A stretch of 64,000 nucleotides of DNA from Streptomyces radiopugnans (GTDB lineage Bacteria > Actinomycetota > Actinomycetes > Streptomycetales > Streptomycetaceae): assembly GCF_900110735.1 (NCBI RefSeq), contig NZ_FOET01000002.1, positions 435,733 to 499,732 of the forward strand, in the 5' to 3' direction. Within the stretch, counting starts at the first letter, position 1, and the number at the start of each line of letters is the position of its first letter. A program made the translations under genes and the position numbers. Positions 19,560-27,174 of this stretch are shown here, one piece after another. Below the pieces are notes generated by a model. That model was given only the letters and a program-made list of their open reading frames with translations. It was not told the origin of the DNA and did no database searches.

Positions 19560-19972
19560 TCGGCGTCCTCCTTGAGGGTCTGGACGGTGCGTTCCGGCTT
19601 GGGGTGGACCTGCTTCATCCTCGAGCGGCCCATCACGTACATCACGGCCGCCGCCACGCCCCACAGAACGGTGACGATGAGCGCCGCCCAGCCCCAGTCC
19701 ATGACGTTGGCCAGACCGAAGGTGAGCGCCAGGGAGGCGAACAGGATCGTCATGTAGCCGGCGAGCCCGGCGCCGCCGTACATGCCGGCGGCCTTGCCGG
19801 CCTTGGCCGCCTCCTCGCGGATCTCGGCCTTGGCCAGCTCCACCTCCTGCCGGAAGAGCTTCTGGGCGTCCGAGGTGACCGCGGAGAGCAGCTCGCCGAT
19901 CGAGGCGTCGTCCTGCGCCCTCCTGTCCCGGACCTCCGGCTCGGTGTCCGGCCGATGAGCGGTGTACGCCAT
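19535..19972 (-). CDS. phage holin family (Actinobacterial holin-X) protein
   Basis: A 145-residue protein: hydrophilic N-terminus, the conserved IGELLSAVTSDAQKLFRQEV amphipathic region (about 26-45), a helix rich in Lys/Glu, then two membrane helices (about 64-88 and 95-115) and a basic tail. This is the typical PF07332 layout. ATG 19972 follows GGAGGTGGG and comes one base after the stop codon of the upstream gene. It is the middle gene of a three-gene operon read from the SigB-type promoter at 20768-20792. Confidence 0.88.
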   Translation of the reverse strand: MAYTAHRPDTEPEVRDRRAQDDASIGELLSAVTSDAQKLFRQEVELAKAEIREEAAKAGKAAGMYGGAGLAGYMTILFASLALTFGLANVMDWGWAALIVTVLWGVAAAVMYVMGRSRMKQVHPKPERTVQTLKEDAEWARHPTS

Positions 19973-19973
19973 G

Positions 19974-20696
19974 TCAGCCCACCTCCGGACGGCGGGGGAC
20001 GTCGGGGGTCCCGTAGGTGCCGGTGGCCCCGTAGCCACCGGTGCCGGTGGTGCCCGGAGTGCCGCCGTAGGAGGGCTCTCCGTAGCCCGGCATCTGCCGG
20101 ATCTCTCCGCCCGGGCCCGTGGCGACCGCCGTGCCCTGCGGCGGCGGGTAGGCCTCGTAGCCCTGGGCCTGGGCCGTACCGGAGCCGTCCTGCCCCTGCT
20201 GGGCCGTCTTGGTGCCCGCCTTGGCCACGCGCCCGATGGCGAAGCCGGCCAGCGCCGCACCTGCCAGGAACGCGCCCGGGCGGCGGCGCGCGAAGGACTC
20301 CACGCCCTCGACCAGGCCGCCCACACCCCGCTCCTCCAGCATGTCCGCCGCGCGGCGGCCGCCGTCGGCGGCCTGGGCCACCAGATTCCGCACCGGGGAG
20401 TCGGACCGGGTGTTCTCCGCCATGCCCGACAGGTCGTCGGCCCACTGGCGTATGGTGTCGGCCGTCCTCCTGGTCTGCGTGTCCGCCTCCTGCGTGGCAC
20501 GCTCCCTGAGGTGGCCCGCCACGTTGACGACCTGGTCGCGGGCCTCGCCCGTCACGTTGCGCGCCTGCTCCTTGGCGCTGCCGGCCACGGTGCCCGCGGC
20601 CTCCTTCGCCCGGTCGGCCGTGGCCCGGGTCTCCTGCTTCGCGGCCTGGCCTGTCTGCTGTGCGGGGCCGTTGCCCGCGGTCGGAGATTCACTCAC
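19974..20696 (-). CDS. membrane-anchored amphipathic-helix protein, first gene of stress operon
   Basis: A 240-residue protein without a named family that I can recognise. Residues 1-110 are Ala/Gln/Glu/Arg-rich amphipathic helix with LEA-like character (AKEQARNVTGEARDQVVNVA). One hydrophobic segment follows (GAFLAGAALAGFAIGRV, about 137-153), then a Gly/Tyr/Pro/Thr-rich low-complexity tail. GTG 20696 has GGAGG five bases upstream. It is followed directly by holin-family and DUF3618 genes, a trio common in actinobacteria. An exact GAAT-N15-GGGTAC promoter precedes it. Confidence 0.82.
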   Translation of the reverse strand: MSESPTAGNGPAQQTGQAAKQETRATADRAKEAAGTVAGSAKEQARNVTGEARDQVVNVAGHLRERATQEADTQTRRTADTIRQWADDLSGMAENTRSDSPVRNLVAQAADGGRRAADMLEERGVGGLVEGVESFARRRPGAFLAGAALAGFAIGRVAKAGTKTAQQGQDGSGTAQAQGYEAYPPPQGTAVATGPGGEIRQMPGYGEPSYGGTPGTTGTGGYGATGTYGTPDVPRRPEVG

Positions 20697-20767
20697 CGGT
20701 GCCTCCAGTTGGTCTTACGGAATTTGCCTTTTGCGTTATATGTGACTAGTGGCTCACAAAGGGCGAA

Positions 20768-20792
20768 GTACCCGGCCTTCGACCCGGCATTC
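20768..20792 (-). promoter_or_regulatory. SigB-type promoter of the three/four-gene envelope operon
   Basis: Minus strand GAAT, 15 bases, GGGTAC, 72 bases before GTG 20696. Boxes and spacing are identical to the 64-aa gene promoter. The surrounding intergenic DNA is locally A/T-richer than the genes. Confidence 0.68.
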
Positions 20793-20839
20793 ACACAACA
20801 TTCCCTTTTGACTGGTGCACCGGCGGCACACCGGCGCGA

Positions 20840-20880
20840 CCAGGGCCCGCGCGGAAGGGACATCTCCGAACGGGCCCTGG
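20840..20880 (-). terminator. terminator after PRC-barrel gene
   Basis: CCAGGGCCCG and CGGGCCCTGG arms (10 bp) around a 21-base loop, 22 bases past the minus-strand stop codon. Confidence 0.65.
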
Positions 20881-20902
20881 CGTGAAGGCGGGAGCCGGCG
20901 GC

Positions 20903-21733
20903 TCAGCGGCGGCGGCGCCGCTTGTCGTCGGCGGTCTCCTCCTCGATGCGCTCCTTGCGCACCTGCCCCTCGACGGTCTCCTCCTCGGTGCGCTCGTCGG
21001 TGGTCAGGCGCACCCGCTCCACCGGGTGCACCTCGGTCTCGACCACCGGGCGCTCCTCGTGGAGGGTCACCTCGTGCTCGGCCTCGGTGATCTCCGGGCC
21101 GCTCAGGGCCTCGTCCCTGTTCTCCGCGGTGATGGGCTCGCGCTCCACGCGGACTTCCTCGCGCCGCACGGGCACCGTCTTCTGGACGTCCTCGGTGACG
21201 ACGTACTTGCGCAGCCGGGCCCTGCCGGTCTCCTGGCGCTCGACACCGACGCGCATCTCCTCCTCGGAACGCGTCATGGCGTCGTCGCGGCCACGGGTTC
21301 CGCCCGCACCGGTGCGGTCCCCCGCCGTGCCGGCAGTGCCCGCCGCGGCGGCCGTACCGGCGGTGCCCGCCGTCCCCGTGTCGGTGCGGCGGGTCTCCTC
21401 CCGCCCGTCGCCGCCCCAGGCCACGCCGTAGTAGTCGTACAGCCGGCGCTCCTCCTGCTCGGACAGGTGTCCGCCCTGGTCCACGTCGACGTGGGGCGCG
21501 CCCTTGACCTGGTCCTTGGAGTACGGCACCTCCAGGTGGTCCTCCACCATGGCCGCGTCGTGGATCGGAACGAAGGTCTCATGGCTGCCGAAGAGCCCGG
21601 TGCGGACGCTCGCCCACTCCGGCTGGCCCGTGACGTCGTCGAGGAAGACGTGCCCAGCCTCTCCGATCTTCTTGCCTTCGGCGTCGTAGACCTGGTGGTC
21701 CAGCACCTCGGGTATCTGCTCCTTGGTGATCAT
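20903..21733 (-). CDS. PRC-barrel and DUF2382 (YsnF/AvaK-type) stress protein
   Basis: A 276-residue soluble protein. Residues about 5-75 are a PRC-barrel (VLDHQVYDAEGKKIGEAGHV, then TGQPEWASVRTGLFG). The linker contains an Ala/Gly/Thr-rich low-complexity stretch (about 120-150). The C-terminal 110 residues are DUF2382, with RLRKYVVTEDVQKTVPVRRE and EVTLHEERPVVETE. This fusion is common in desiccation- and stress-tolerant bacteria; its molecular role is unknown. ATG 21733 is supported by GAGGAGAGCC. Only a poor promoter match (GGTT-N13-GGGTGG) lies upstream, so I do not count it in the SigB set. Confidence 0.92.
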   Translation of the reverse strand: MITKEQIPEVLDHQVYDAEGKKIGEAGHVFLDDVTGQPEWASVRTGLFGSHETFVPIHDAAMVEDHLEVPYSKDQVKGAPHVDVDQGGHLSEQEERRLYDYYGVAWGGDGREETRRTDTGTAGTAGTAAAAGTAGTAGDRTGAGGTRGRDDAMTRSEEEMRVGVERQETGRARLRKYVVTEDVQKTVPVRREEVRVEREPITAENRDEALSGPEITEAEHEVTLHEERPVVETEVHPVERVRLTTDERTEEETVEGQVRKERIEEETADDKRRRRR

Positions 21734-21883
21734 GAGGCTCTCCTCGTTGCCGGTTCCTCTGACTCCAAGGCTGCGGGTAACCACCCGAAAGGCCCTGGAA
21801 ACCGGCAAAAAGAGCAAACATGGACAAAGATGAAGAGTTCTCCTTCCTCTCGCCGAAGCGCCGGAACTTCCCCTCACCCGCCC

Positions 21884-21908
21884 GTGTAGCGGCGGGAACG
21901 CCGGGTAC
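21884..21908 (+). promoter_or_regulatory. SigB-type promoter for the GH15 gene
   Basis: GTGT, 15 bases, GGGTAC, 42 bases before GTG 21951; same boxes as the sigma gene promoter, here on the plus strand. Confidence 0.66.
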
Positions 21909-21950
21909 ACCGACCGCCGTCGACCCGAGCGGGCCGAAGGGAGACGCCGA

Positions 21951-23768
21951 GTGCCGCTCCGGCTTGAGGACTACGCCCTGCTGGGCGACACCCGCACCGC
22001 CGCGCTGGTGGGCTACGACGGCTCGGTGGACTGGCTGTGCCTGCCCCGGTTCGACTCCGAAGCGTGCTTCGCCGCCCTGCTGGGCCGCCCCGAGCACGGC
22101 CGCTGGCTGCTCGCCCCCCGTGACCGGGCCCGGCCGCTGGCCCGCCGCTACCGCGGCGACAGCGCGGTGCTGGAGACCGAGTACGCCGGCCCCGAAGGCC
22201 GGGCCCGGGTGATCGACTGCATGCCCGTCGACGGCGACCACCCCTCGGTGGTACGCGTCGTCGAGGGCCTGGAGGGGCGGGTGCGGATGCGTTCGCTGAT
22301 GCGCCTGTGCTTCGACTACGGCAACACCCCGGCGTGGCTGCGGCCCGAGGGGCGCAGACTGCGCGCCTACGCGGGACCGGACGTGGTCGTCCTCGACTCC
22401 GGTGCGGACTTCACCGTGGAGGACGGCGACTGCACCGCGGACTTCTCCGTCGACGCGGGCGAGAAGGTGGGCTTCCGGCTGGCCTGGAGAGGGCTGCGCC
22501 ACGGGGAGCCGGAGCGGCCGGACACCGCCGGGCTGGTCCGGACCGTGGCCGCCACCGAGCGGTGGTGGCGGGAGTGGGCCGGCCACTGCACCTACTCCGG
22601 CGAGTACCGCGAGGCGGTGGTGCGCTCCCTGGTCACGCTCAAGGCGCTGAGCTACTCGCCCAGCGGCGGCATCGTGGCCGCCCCCACCACCTCCCTGCCC
22701 GAACAGCTGGGCGGGGTGCGCAACTGGGACTACCGCTACTGCTGGCTGCGCGACGCCACCTTCACCCTCATGGCGCTGCTGGGCTCCGGATACGAGCGGG
22801 AGGCGGTGGCCTGGCGCGACTGGCTGCTGCGCGCGCTGGCCGGCGACCCGCGGCGGATGCAGATCATGTACGGCATCGAGGGCGAGCGCATGCTGCCCGA
22901 GACGGAGCTGGACTGGCTGCCCGGATACGAGCACTCCCGCCCCGTGCGCATCGGCAACGCCGCCTCCGGACAGCTCCAGCTGGACGTCCACGGGGAGCTC
23001 ATGGACGCCCTGCACCAGGCCAGGGTCCGGGGCGTACCGCCGGACCCGGACGCCTGGCGGGTCCAGTCCGTGCTGATGGATTTCCTGGAGTCGCACTGGC
23101 GCGATCCCGACAACGGCATCTGGGAGGTGCGCGGCCCCCGACGGGACTTCACCCACTCCAAGGTGATGGCCTGGGTGGCCGCCGACCGGGCGGTGAAGGC
23201 GGTGGAGCGATTCGGCCTGGAAGGGCCGGCCGACCGGTGGAGGCGCCTGCGGCAGGAGATCTTCCGTGAGGTCTGCGCGTACGGCTACGACGCCGACCGC
23301 GCGACCTTCACCCAGTACTACGGCTCCGCCGAACTGGACGCGTCGCTGCTGCTCATCCCGTCCGTGGGCTTCCTGCCCGCGAACGACCCCCGGATGAGGG
23401 GCACCGTGGCCGCGATCGAGCGGGAGCTGCTCAGGGACGGCCTCGTGCAGCGCTACACGATGGGCAGCCGCACCGACGCCGTGGACGGCCTGCCCGCGGG
23501 CGAGGCGGCCTTCCTGCCCTGCACCTTCTGGCTGGCCGACAACTACATCCTCCAGGGCCGCGTACGCGAGGGGCGGGAGCTGTTCGAGCGGCTGCTGGGC
23601 CTGCGCAACGACCTGGGCCTGCTGTCGGAGGAGTACGACACCGGGCACCGGCGGCTGGTCGGCAACTTCCCCCAGGCCCTCTCCCACATCCCGCTGATCG
23701 ACACCGCGCAGAACCTGGCCGGGGGCCTGGGCCCGTCCAGGTTCCGCTCCGGCGGCGAGGGTCCCTGA
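21951..23768 (+). CDS. GH15 family glycoside hydrolase (trehalase/glucoamylase-like)
   Basis: A 605-residue cytoplasmic protein with no signal peptide. The N-terminal beta-domain starts with EDYALLGDTRTAALVG and DGSVDWLCLPRFDS, as in mycobacterial GH15 trehalases. The (alpha/alpha)6 catalytic domain begins near residue 215 (YREAVVRSLVTLKAL) and contains GVRNWDYRYCWLRDATFTL, then the PETELDWLPGY and NFPQALSHIPLI regions near the catalytic acid/base glutamates. Trehalose or a short alpha-glucan are the likely substrates; sequence alone does not decide. GTG 21951 follows AAGGGAGA. It faces the glucose dehydrogenase gene, and both carry SigB-type promoters. Confidence 0.92.
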   Translation: MPLRLEDYALLGDTRTAALVGYDGSVDWLCLPRFDSEACFAALLGRPEHGRWLLAPRDRARPLARRYRGDSAVLETEYAGPEGRARVIDCMPVDGDHPSVVRVVEGLEGRVRMRSLMRLCFDYGNTPAWLRPEGRRLRAYAGPDVVVLDSGADFTVEDGDCTADFSVDAGEKVGFRLAWRGLRHGEPERPDTAGLVRTVAATERWWREWAGHCTYSGEYREAVVRSLVTLKALSYSPSGGIVAAPTTSLPEQLGGVRNWDYRYCWLRDATFTLMALLGSGYEREAVAWRDWLLRALAGDPRRMQIMYGIEGERMLPETELDWLPGYEHSRPVRIGNAASGQLQLDVHGELMDALHQARVRGVPPDPDAWRVQSVLMDFLESHWRDPDNGIWEVRGPRRDFTHSKVMAWVAADRAVKAVERFGLEGPADRWRRLRQEIFREVCAYGYDADRATFTQYYGSAELDASLLLIPSVGFLPANDPRMRGTVAAIERELLRDGLVQRYTMGSRTDAVDGLPAGEAAFLPCTFWLADNYILQGRVREGRELFERLLGLRNDLGLLSEEYDTGHRRLVGNFPQALSHIPLIDTAQNLAGGLGPSRFRSGGEGP

Positions 23769-23816
23769 TCCCGCCCCGGTGAGCCCGGCGAGCCCGGCCC
23801 CGTCCGTCCGGCCGGT

Positions 23817-24872
23817 TCAGTGCCGGGTGAGCTCTATGACCGTCTTGACGTCGTCCGGCCGCCGCTCGAAGGCCTGCGCGAAGGACTCCAGCGGCACCCG
23901 GCGGGTGATCAGCGCGTCCAGCCAGCCCCGGTCCGCCTCGGCGAGGGCGGCGGCCGCGGCGGCGTAGTGCCGCCGGTTGGCGTTGACCGAGCCGACCACC
24001 GCGGAGTTGTCCAGCACCAGTTCGCGGTTGAGGTACCCGGCGTCCACCTCCAGGGTGCGCCCGGCGGGCGACAGCCCGGTCAGGCAGAGCACGCCGTAGG
24101 GGTCCATGGCCGACATCACCCCGAAGACCACCGGTGCGGCGCCGGTCGCCTCGATCACCACGTCCGGCCGCACCCGCTCCATGACCCGCTCGGCGTCCTC
24201 GCAGTGGTACTCGGCGCCCAGCCGCCGGACCAGTTCGGGCTTGGGTCCGCTCTCCACCCGGTCCAGGACGTGGACCTCCAGACCGCGCTGGTGCCCGAGC
24301 AGCGCGGCGAGCAGCCCGATCGGCCCCGCCCCCGTGACGAGCACCGAGTGCGGGGCGAACCAGGACCTCCCGCCGATCCGCTCCACCTGGTCCCAGGCCT
24401 TGGCCACCACGGTGGTGGGCTCCATGAGCACCCCGACGTGCTCCAGTCCGGGGTCCAGGCGCACCGCGTAGTCGGCCTCGACCGTCCAGGAGGTCGAGGC
24501 GTATCCGTCGAGCCCCTTGATGCCGCGCTCGGTGAACATCCCGTTGCGGCACATGTCGAAGTAGCCGTGGGCGCAGGCCCCGCACGGCACGGGGTCGGGC
24601 CGGCGGACGACACCGACCACCAGGTCGCCCGGCACCCAGCCGCTGTCCGGCGGCGCCTGGCGCACCCGGCCCAGGGACTCGTGGCCGATGACCAGGCGCT
24701 CACGGTCCGGCGGCGGGGCTCCGTGACCTCCCGAGACGATCTCCATATCGGTGCCGCACACTCCGACGGCCAGGCCGTCCACCAGCAGCTCCCCCTCTCC
24801 CGGTTCGGGATCGGGGAGGGTGTCGAGCCGCAGGGAGTTCTTCCGGTCGGGAGCCACGGTCAGCGCCTGCAC
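23817..24872 (-). CDS. glucose 1-dehydrogenase, zinc-dependent MDR family
   Basis: A 351-residue medium-chain dehydrogenase of the Sulfolobus-type glucose dehydrogenase group. Catalytic zinc region: GVCGTDMEI and GHESLG. Structural-zinc cysteines: PCGACAHGYFDMC. Nucleotide-binding motif: VTGAGPIGLLAALLG, near residue 190. LMEPTTVVAKAWDQ and the C-terminal NRELVLDNSAVVGSVNAN also fit the family. It would oxidise glucose to gluconolactone with NAD(P)+. GTG 24872 is selected because GGAG lies five bases upstream and homologues begin MQALTV-like. An exact SigB-type promoter precedes it. Confidence 0.92.
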   Translation of the reverse strand: MQALTVAPDRKNSLRLDTLPDPEPGEGELLVDGLAVGVCGTDMEIVSGGHGAPPPDRERLVIGHESLGRVRQAPPDSGWVPGDLVVGVVRRPDPVPCGACAHGYFDMCRNGMFTERGIKGLDGYASTSWTVEADYAVRLDPGLEHVGVLMEPTTVVAKAWDQVERIGGRSWFAPHSVLVTGAGPIGLLAALLGHQRGLEVHVLDRVESGPKPELVRRLGAEYHCEDAERVMERVRPDVVIEATGAAPVVFGVMSAMDPYGVLCLTGLSPAGRTLEVDAGYLNRELVLDNSAVVGSVNANRRHYAAAAAALAEADRGWLDALITRRVPLESFAQAFERRPDDVKTVIELTRH

Positions 24873-24912
24873 GTCCACTCCATCCGTCGGGCGGGGTCCG
24901 GTGCTTCTCGCT

Positions 24913-24937
24913 GTACCCCCGGCCGCGGCGGGCACGC
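24913..24937 (-). promoter_or_regulatory. SigB-type promoter for glucose dehydrogenase
   Basis: Minus strand GCGT, 15 bases, GGGTAC, 41 bases before GTG 24872. It lies only 15 bases from the divergent DUF2277 start, so the two genes share a very short control region. Confidence 0.62.
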
Positions 24938-24951
24938 GTCACACTGGGGGC

Positions 24952-25194
24952 ATGTGCCGCAGCATCAGGACACTCCGACCGCCCATGGCGCCCGAGGTCG
25001 GCGACGAGGACATCCGCGCCGCCGCCCTTCAGTACGTCCGCAAGGTATCGGGCTTCCGGGCGCCCGCCGCCCACAACCGCGCCGCGTTCGAGCGCGCCGT
25101 CGAGGCGGTGGCCGAGGCGACCCGGGAACTCCTGGACGACCTGGAGGTGCGCGGCGGGGGCGGCGGCCCGCCGCGCACCTCCACGCGTTCCTGA
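24952..25194 (+). CDS. DUF2277 family protein
   Basis: An 80-residue protein with the diagnostic DUF2277 start MCRSIRTLRPP and core DEDIRAAALQYVRKVSGFRA...AAHNRAAFERAVEAVAEATR. The fold is predicted to be all-helical; function is unknown. A Gly-rich and Pro/Arg-rich tail of about 15 residues follows. CACTGGGGGC precedes the ATG, a weak ribosome site. It is divergent from glucose dehydrogenase. Confidence 0.9.
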   Translation: MCRSIRTLRPPMAPEVGDEDIRAAALQYVRKVSGFRAPAAHNRAAFERAVEAVAEATRELLDDLEVRGGGGGPPRTSTRS

Positions 25195-25225
25195 CCCCTG
25201 GTCACGCCCTCCCGGAGCGGGGGAC

Positions 25226-25241
25226 GCCAACGGCCGTTGGC
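25226..25241. promoter_or_regulatory. TetR operator candidate O1
   Basis: Perfect 16-bp palindrome GCCAACGGCCGTTGGC, 14 bases before the TetR start codon, carrying the same CCAAC/GTTGG half-sites as O2 and O3. Its position suits autorepression. Confidence 0.6.
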
Positions 25242-25255
25242 CTAGACTCGCCGCC

Positions 25256-25840
25256 ATGCAGCCGACCGACACCGCCCCCGGCGGCCGTCCCCGCCGCTCC
25301 GACGCCACCCGGGCCGCCATCCTGGATGCGGCCCGTGAGCGCTTCGCCTCCGACGGCTACGAGCGCGCCACCATCCGCGCCATCGCCCGTGACGCGGGCA
25401 TCGACCCCTCGATGGTGATGCGGTACTACGGCAACAAGGAGGGGCTGTTCGCGGCGGCCAGCGAGTTCGACCTGCGCCTTCCCGACCTTGCCGCCGTGCC
25501 CCGCGAGGAGGCCGGGGCCGTGCTGGTCGGGCACTTCCTGGAGCGCTGGGAGGAGGACGGCGCGCTGACCGCGCTGCTGCGCGTCGGCGTCACCAATCCC
25601 GCGGGCGCCGAGCGCATGCGCGCGGTCTTCCAGGAGCAGGTGGCCCCCGCGGTGGCGGCCGTCTGCCCCGACCCGGACCGGGCGGGGGTCCGCGCGGCCC
25701 TGGTGGCGTCGCAGATCCTGGGCATGGCCGTGAGCCGGTACGTGCTGCGCTTCCCGCCCGCGGCCGGAATGCCGCGGGCGGAGGCCGTCGCCTGGCTGGC
25801 GCCGACGGTGCAGCGCTATCTGACGGCGGGGTCGCCCTGA
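25256..25840 (+). CDS. TetR family transcriptional regulator
   Basis: A 194-residue repressor. The N-terminal helix-turn-helix domain is clear: ATRAAILDAARERFASDGY, then ATIRAIARDAGIDPSMVMRYYGNKEGL (about 20-65). The all-helical C-terminal ligand domain is of the TetR_C_31-like kind. ATG 25256 has almost no Shine-Dalgarno match and lies 14 bases from operator O1, so a very short leader or leaderless message is likely. It probably controls itself and the FAD monooxygenase 121 bases downstream, since matching operators flank both genes. Confidence 0.93.
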   Translation: MQPTDTAPGGRPRRSDATRAAILDAARERFASDGYERATIRAIARDAGIDPSMVMRYYGNKEGLFAAASEFDLRLPDLAAVPREEAGAVLVGHFLERWEEDGALTALLRVGVTNPAGAERMRAVFQEQVAPAVAAVCPDPDRAGVRAALVASQILGMAVSRYVLRFPPAAGMPRAEAVAWLAPTVQRYLTAGSP

Positions 25841-25852
25841 CGCACCCATACG

Positions 25853-25880
25853 TCAACACCCGTTGGCCAACATCTGTTGA
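25853..25880. promoter_or_regulatory. TetR operator candidate O2 overlapping a -35 element
   Basis: A 28-bp imperfect palindrome: TCAACA-N3-GTTGGCCAAC-N3-TGTTGA. Its right end supplies TTGACT (25877-25882), a possible -35 box; a weak -10 (CATGCT, 25901-25906) follows after 18 bases. Confidence 0.58.
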
Positions 25881-25915
25881 CTTGGCACCGGCTCGCGCGC
25901 CATGCTGTCACCAGA

Positions 25916-25936
25916 CGTTGGCCAACGAGTGTTGGC
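25916..25936. promoter_or_regulatory. TetR operator candidate O3
   Basis: Contains GTTGGCCAAC (25917-25926) and CCAAC-N4-GTTGG (25922-25935). It lies 55 bases from O2 and 25 bases before the monooxygenase start, so O2 and O3 bracket the presumed promoter. Confidence 0.58.
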
Positions 25937-25960
25937 ATCAAGCGGAAGAGGTGCTGCCCC

Positions 25961-27151
25961 ATGAGCGGACCCGCCCGGACCACCGTCCCCGCACTCCCGG
26001 ACCGGACCGACGTCGTCATCGTCGGCGCCGGCCCCACCGGCCTGGCCCTGGCCGCCCACCTGGCGTCCGCGGGCGTCGGCTTCCTGCTGCTGGACCGGCG
26101 GCCGGAGGGCGCGGGCACCTCGCGTGCGGGCGTCGTCCACGCCCGCACGCTGGAGACGCTGGAGCCGGTGGGGGCCGCCGCCCCGCTGGTCGAGCGCGGC
26201 CTGCGGCTGACCCGGTTCGGCATCCGCCGGGGACGGCACCGGCTGGCGACCGTCGCGTTCGACGGCCTGCCGACCCCGTACCCCTACGCGCTGCTGCTTC
26301 CGCAGTACGAGACCGAGGCCGTCCTGCTGGACCGCGTACGCGCCCTCGGCGGCTCCGGCGCCGTACGCCGCCCGTACACCGTGACCGGTGTCGGACAGGA
26401 GCCCGGCGGGGCGGTCGTCACGGTGGACGGCCCGCGGGGGACGGAGACGGTGCGGGCGGCGTACGCCGTCGGTGCCGACGGGATGCGCAGCACGGTCCGC
26501 GAGGCGGCCGGCATCGGCTACCGGGGCGGGCGCTACGCCCAGTCCTTCGCGCTGGCGGACGTGCGGATGGAGTGGCTGCCCGGCCGCGAGGAGGTGTCCA
26601 TGCTGCTCGGCCCGGACGGGCCGATCGTGGTGGCGCCCCTGCCCGGGGACGTCTTCCGCGTGGTGGCCGCCGTGCGCGAGGCGCCCGGGGAACCGGACGC
26701 CGCGTTCGTGCAGCGGGTGCTGGACGAACGCGCGGGCGGGCAGGGGCGGGTCGGCGAGGTGCTGTGGAGTTCGCGCTTCCACGTCCACCACCGGATCGCC
26801 GACCGCTACCGCGCCGGCGGGATCCTGCTGGCCGGCGACGCCGCCCACGTCCACAGCCCGGCCGGGGGCCAGGGCATGAACATCGGCATCCAGGACGCCT
26901 GCGCCCTCGGCCGGGCGCTGGCCGACGTCCTCACCCGGGGCGCGGACCCCGACACCCGGCTGGACGCCTACGAACGGGAGCGGCGGCCGGTGGCCGAGCG
27001 CGTCATCTCCTTCACCGACCGGCTCACCCGGGCCGCCACCGTCCGGTCCCTGCCCGTCCGCGCCGGCCGCGACGCGACGCTGCGCCTGCTGGGCCTCGTC
27101 CCGGCCTGGCGCACCCGGCTGGCCGCCGAGCTGGCCGGGCTCCGCTCCTGA
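25961..27151 (+). CDS. FAD-dependent aromatic-type monooxygenase
   Basis: A 396-residue class A flavoprotein monooxygenase. Dinucleotide-binding VVIVGAGPTGLALAAHL near residue 17, the DG motif YAVGADGMRSTVREAAG near 168, and the GD motif GGILLAGDAAHVHSPAGGQG near 287 are all intact. Such enzymes hydroxylate phenols, polyketides or antibiotics; the substrate cannot be read from the sequence. The TetR regulator and three look-alike operators suggest induction by the substrate or a xenobiotic. ATG 25961 follows GGAAGAGG at ten bases. It lacks the C-terminal thioredoxin-like domain of the longest family members. Confidence 0.92.
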   Translation: MSGPARTTVPALPDRTDVVIVGAGPTGLALAAHLASAGVGFLLLDRRPEGAGTSRAGVVHARTLETLEPVGAAAPLVERGLRLTRFGIRRGRHRLATVAFDGLPTPYPYALLLPQYETEAVLLDRVRALGGSGAVRRPYTVTGVGQEPGGAVVTVDGPRGTETVRAAYAVGADGMRSTVREAAGIGYRGGRYAQSFALADVRMEWLPGREEVSMLLGPDGPIVVAPLPGDVFRVVAAVREAPGEPDAAFVQRVLDERAGGQGRVGEVLWSSRFHVHHRIADRYRAGGILLAGDAAHVHSPAGGQGMNIGIQDACALGRALADVLTRGADPDTRLDAYERERRPVAERVISFTDRLTRAATVRSLPVRAGRDATLRLLGLVPAWRTRLAAELAGLRS

Positions 27152-27174
27152 CGGGGCCCGCGGACAGGGGCCCG

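Noticed and set aside
17283..19972. Prophage or lysis cassette suggested by holin-family proteins
   Set aside because: These holin-X/DUF1469 proteins are chromosomal stress-locus proteins; no endolysin, structural, integrase or attachment-site signal is present.
21734..21800. SigB-type promoter for the PRC-barrel gene (GGTT-N13-GGGTGG)
   Set aside because: Spacer too short and -10 mismatched at its two most conserved positions; left out of the regulon set although the gene type would fit.
25961..27151. Part of an antibiotic biosynthetic cluster
   Set aside because: Only one tailoring-type monooxygenase with its own TetR regulator; no core biosynthetic genes nearby.
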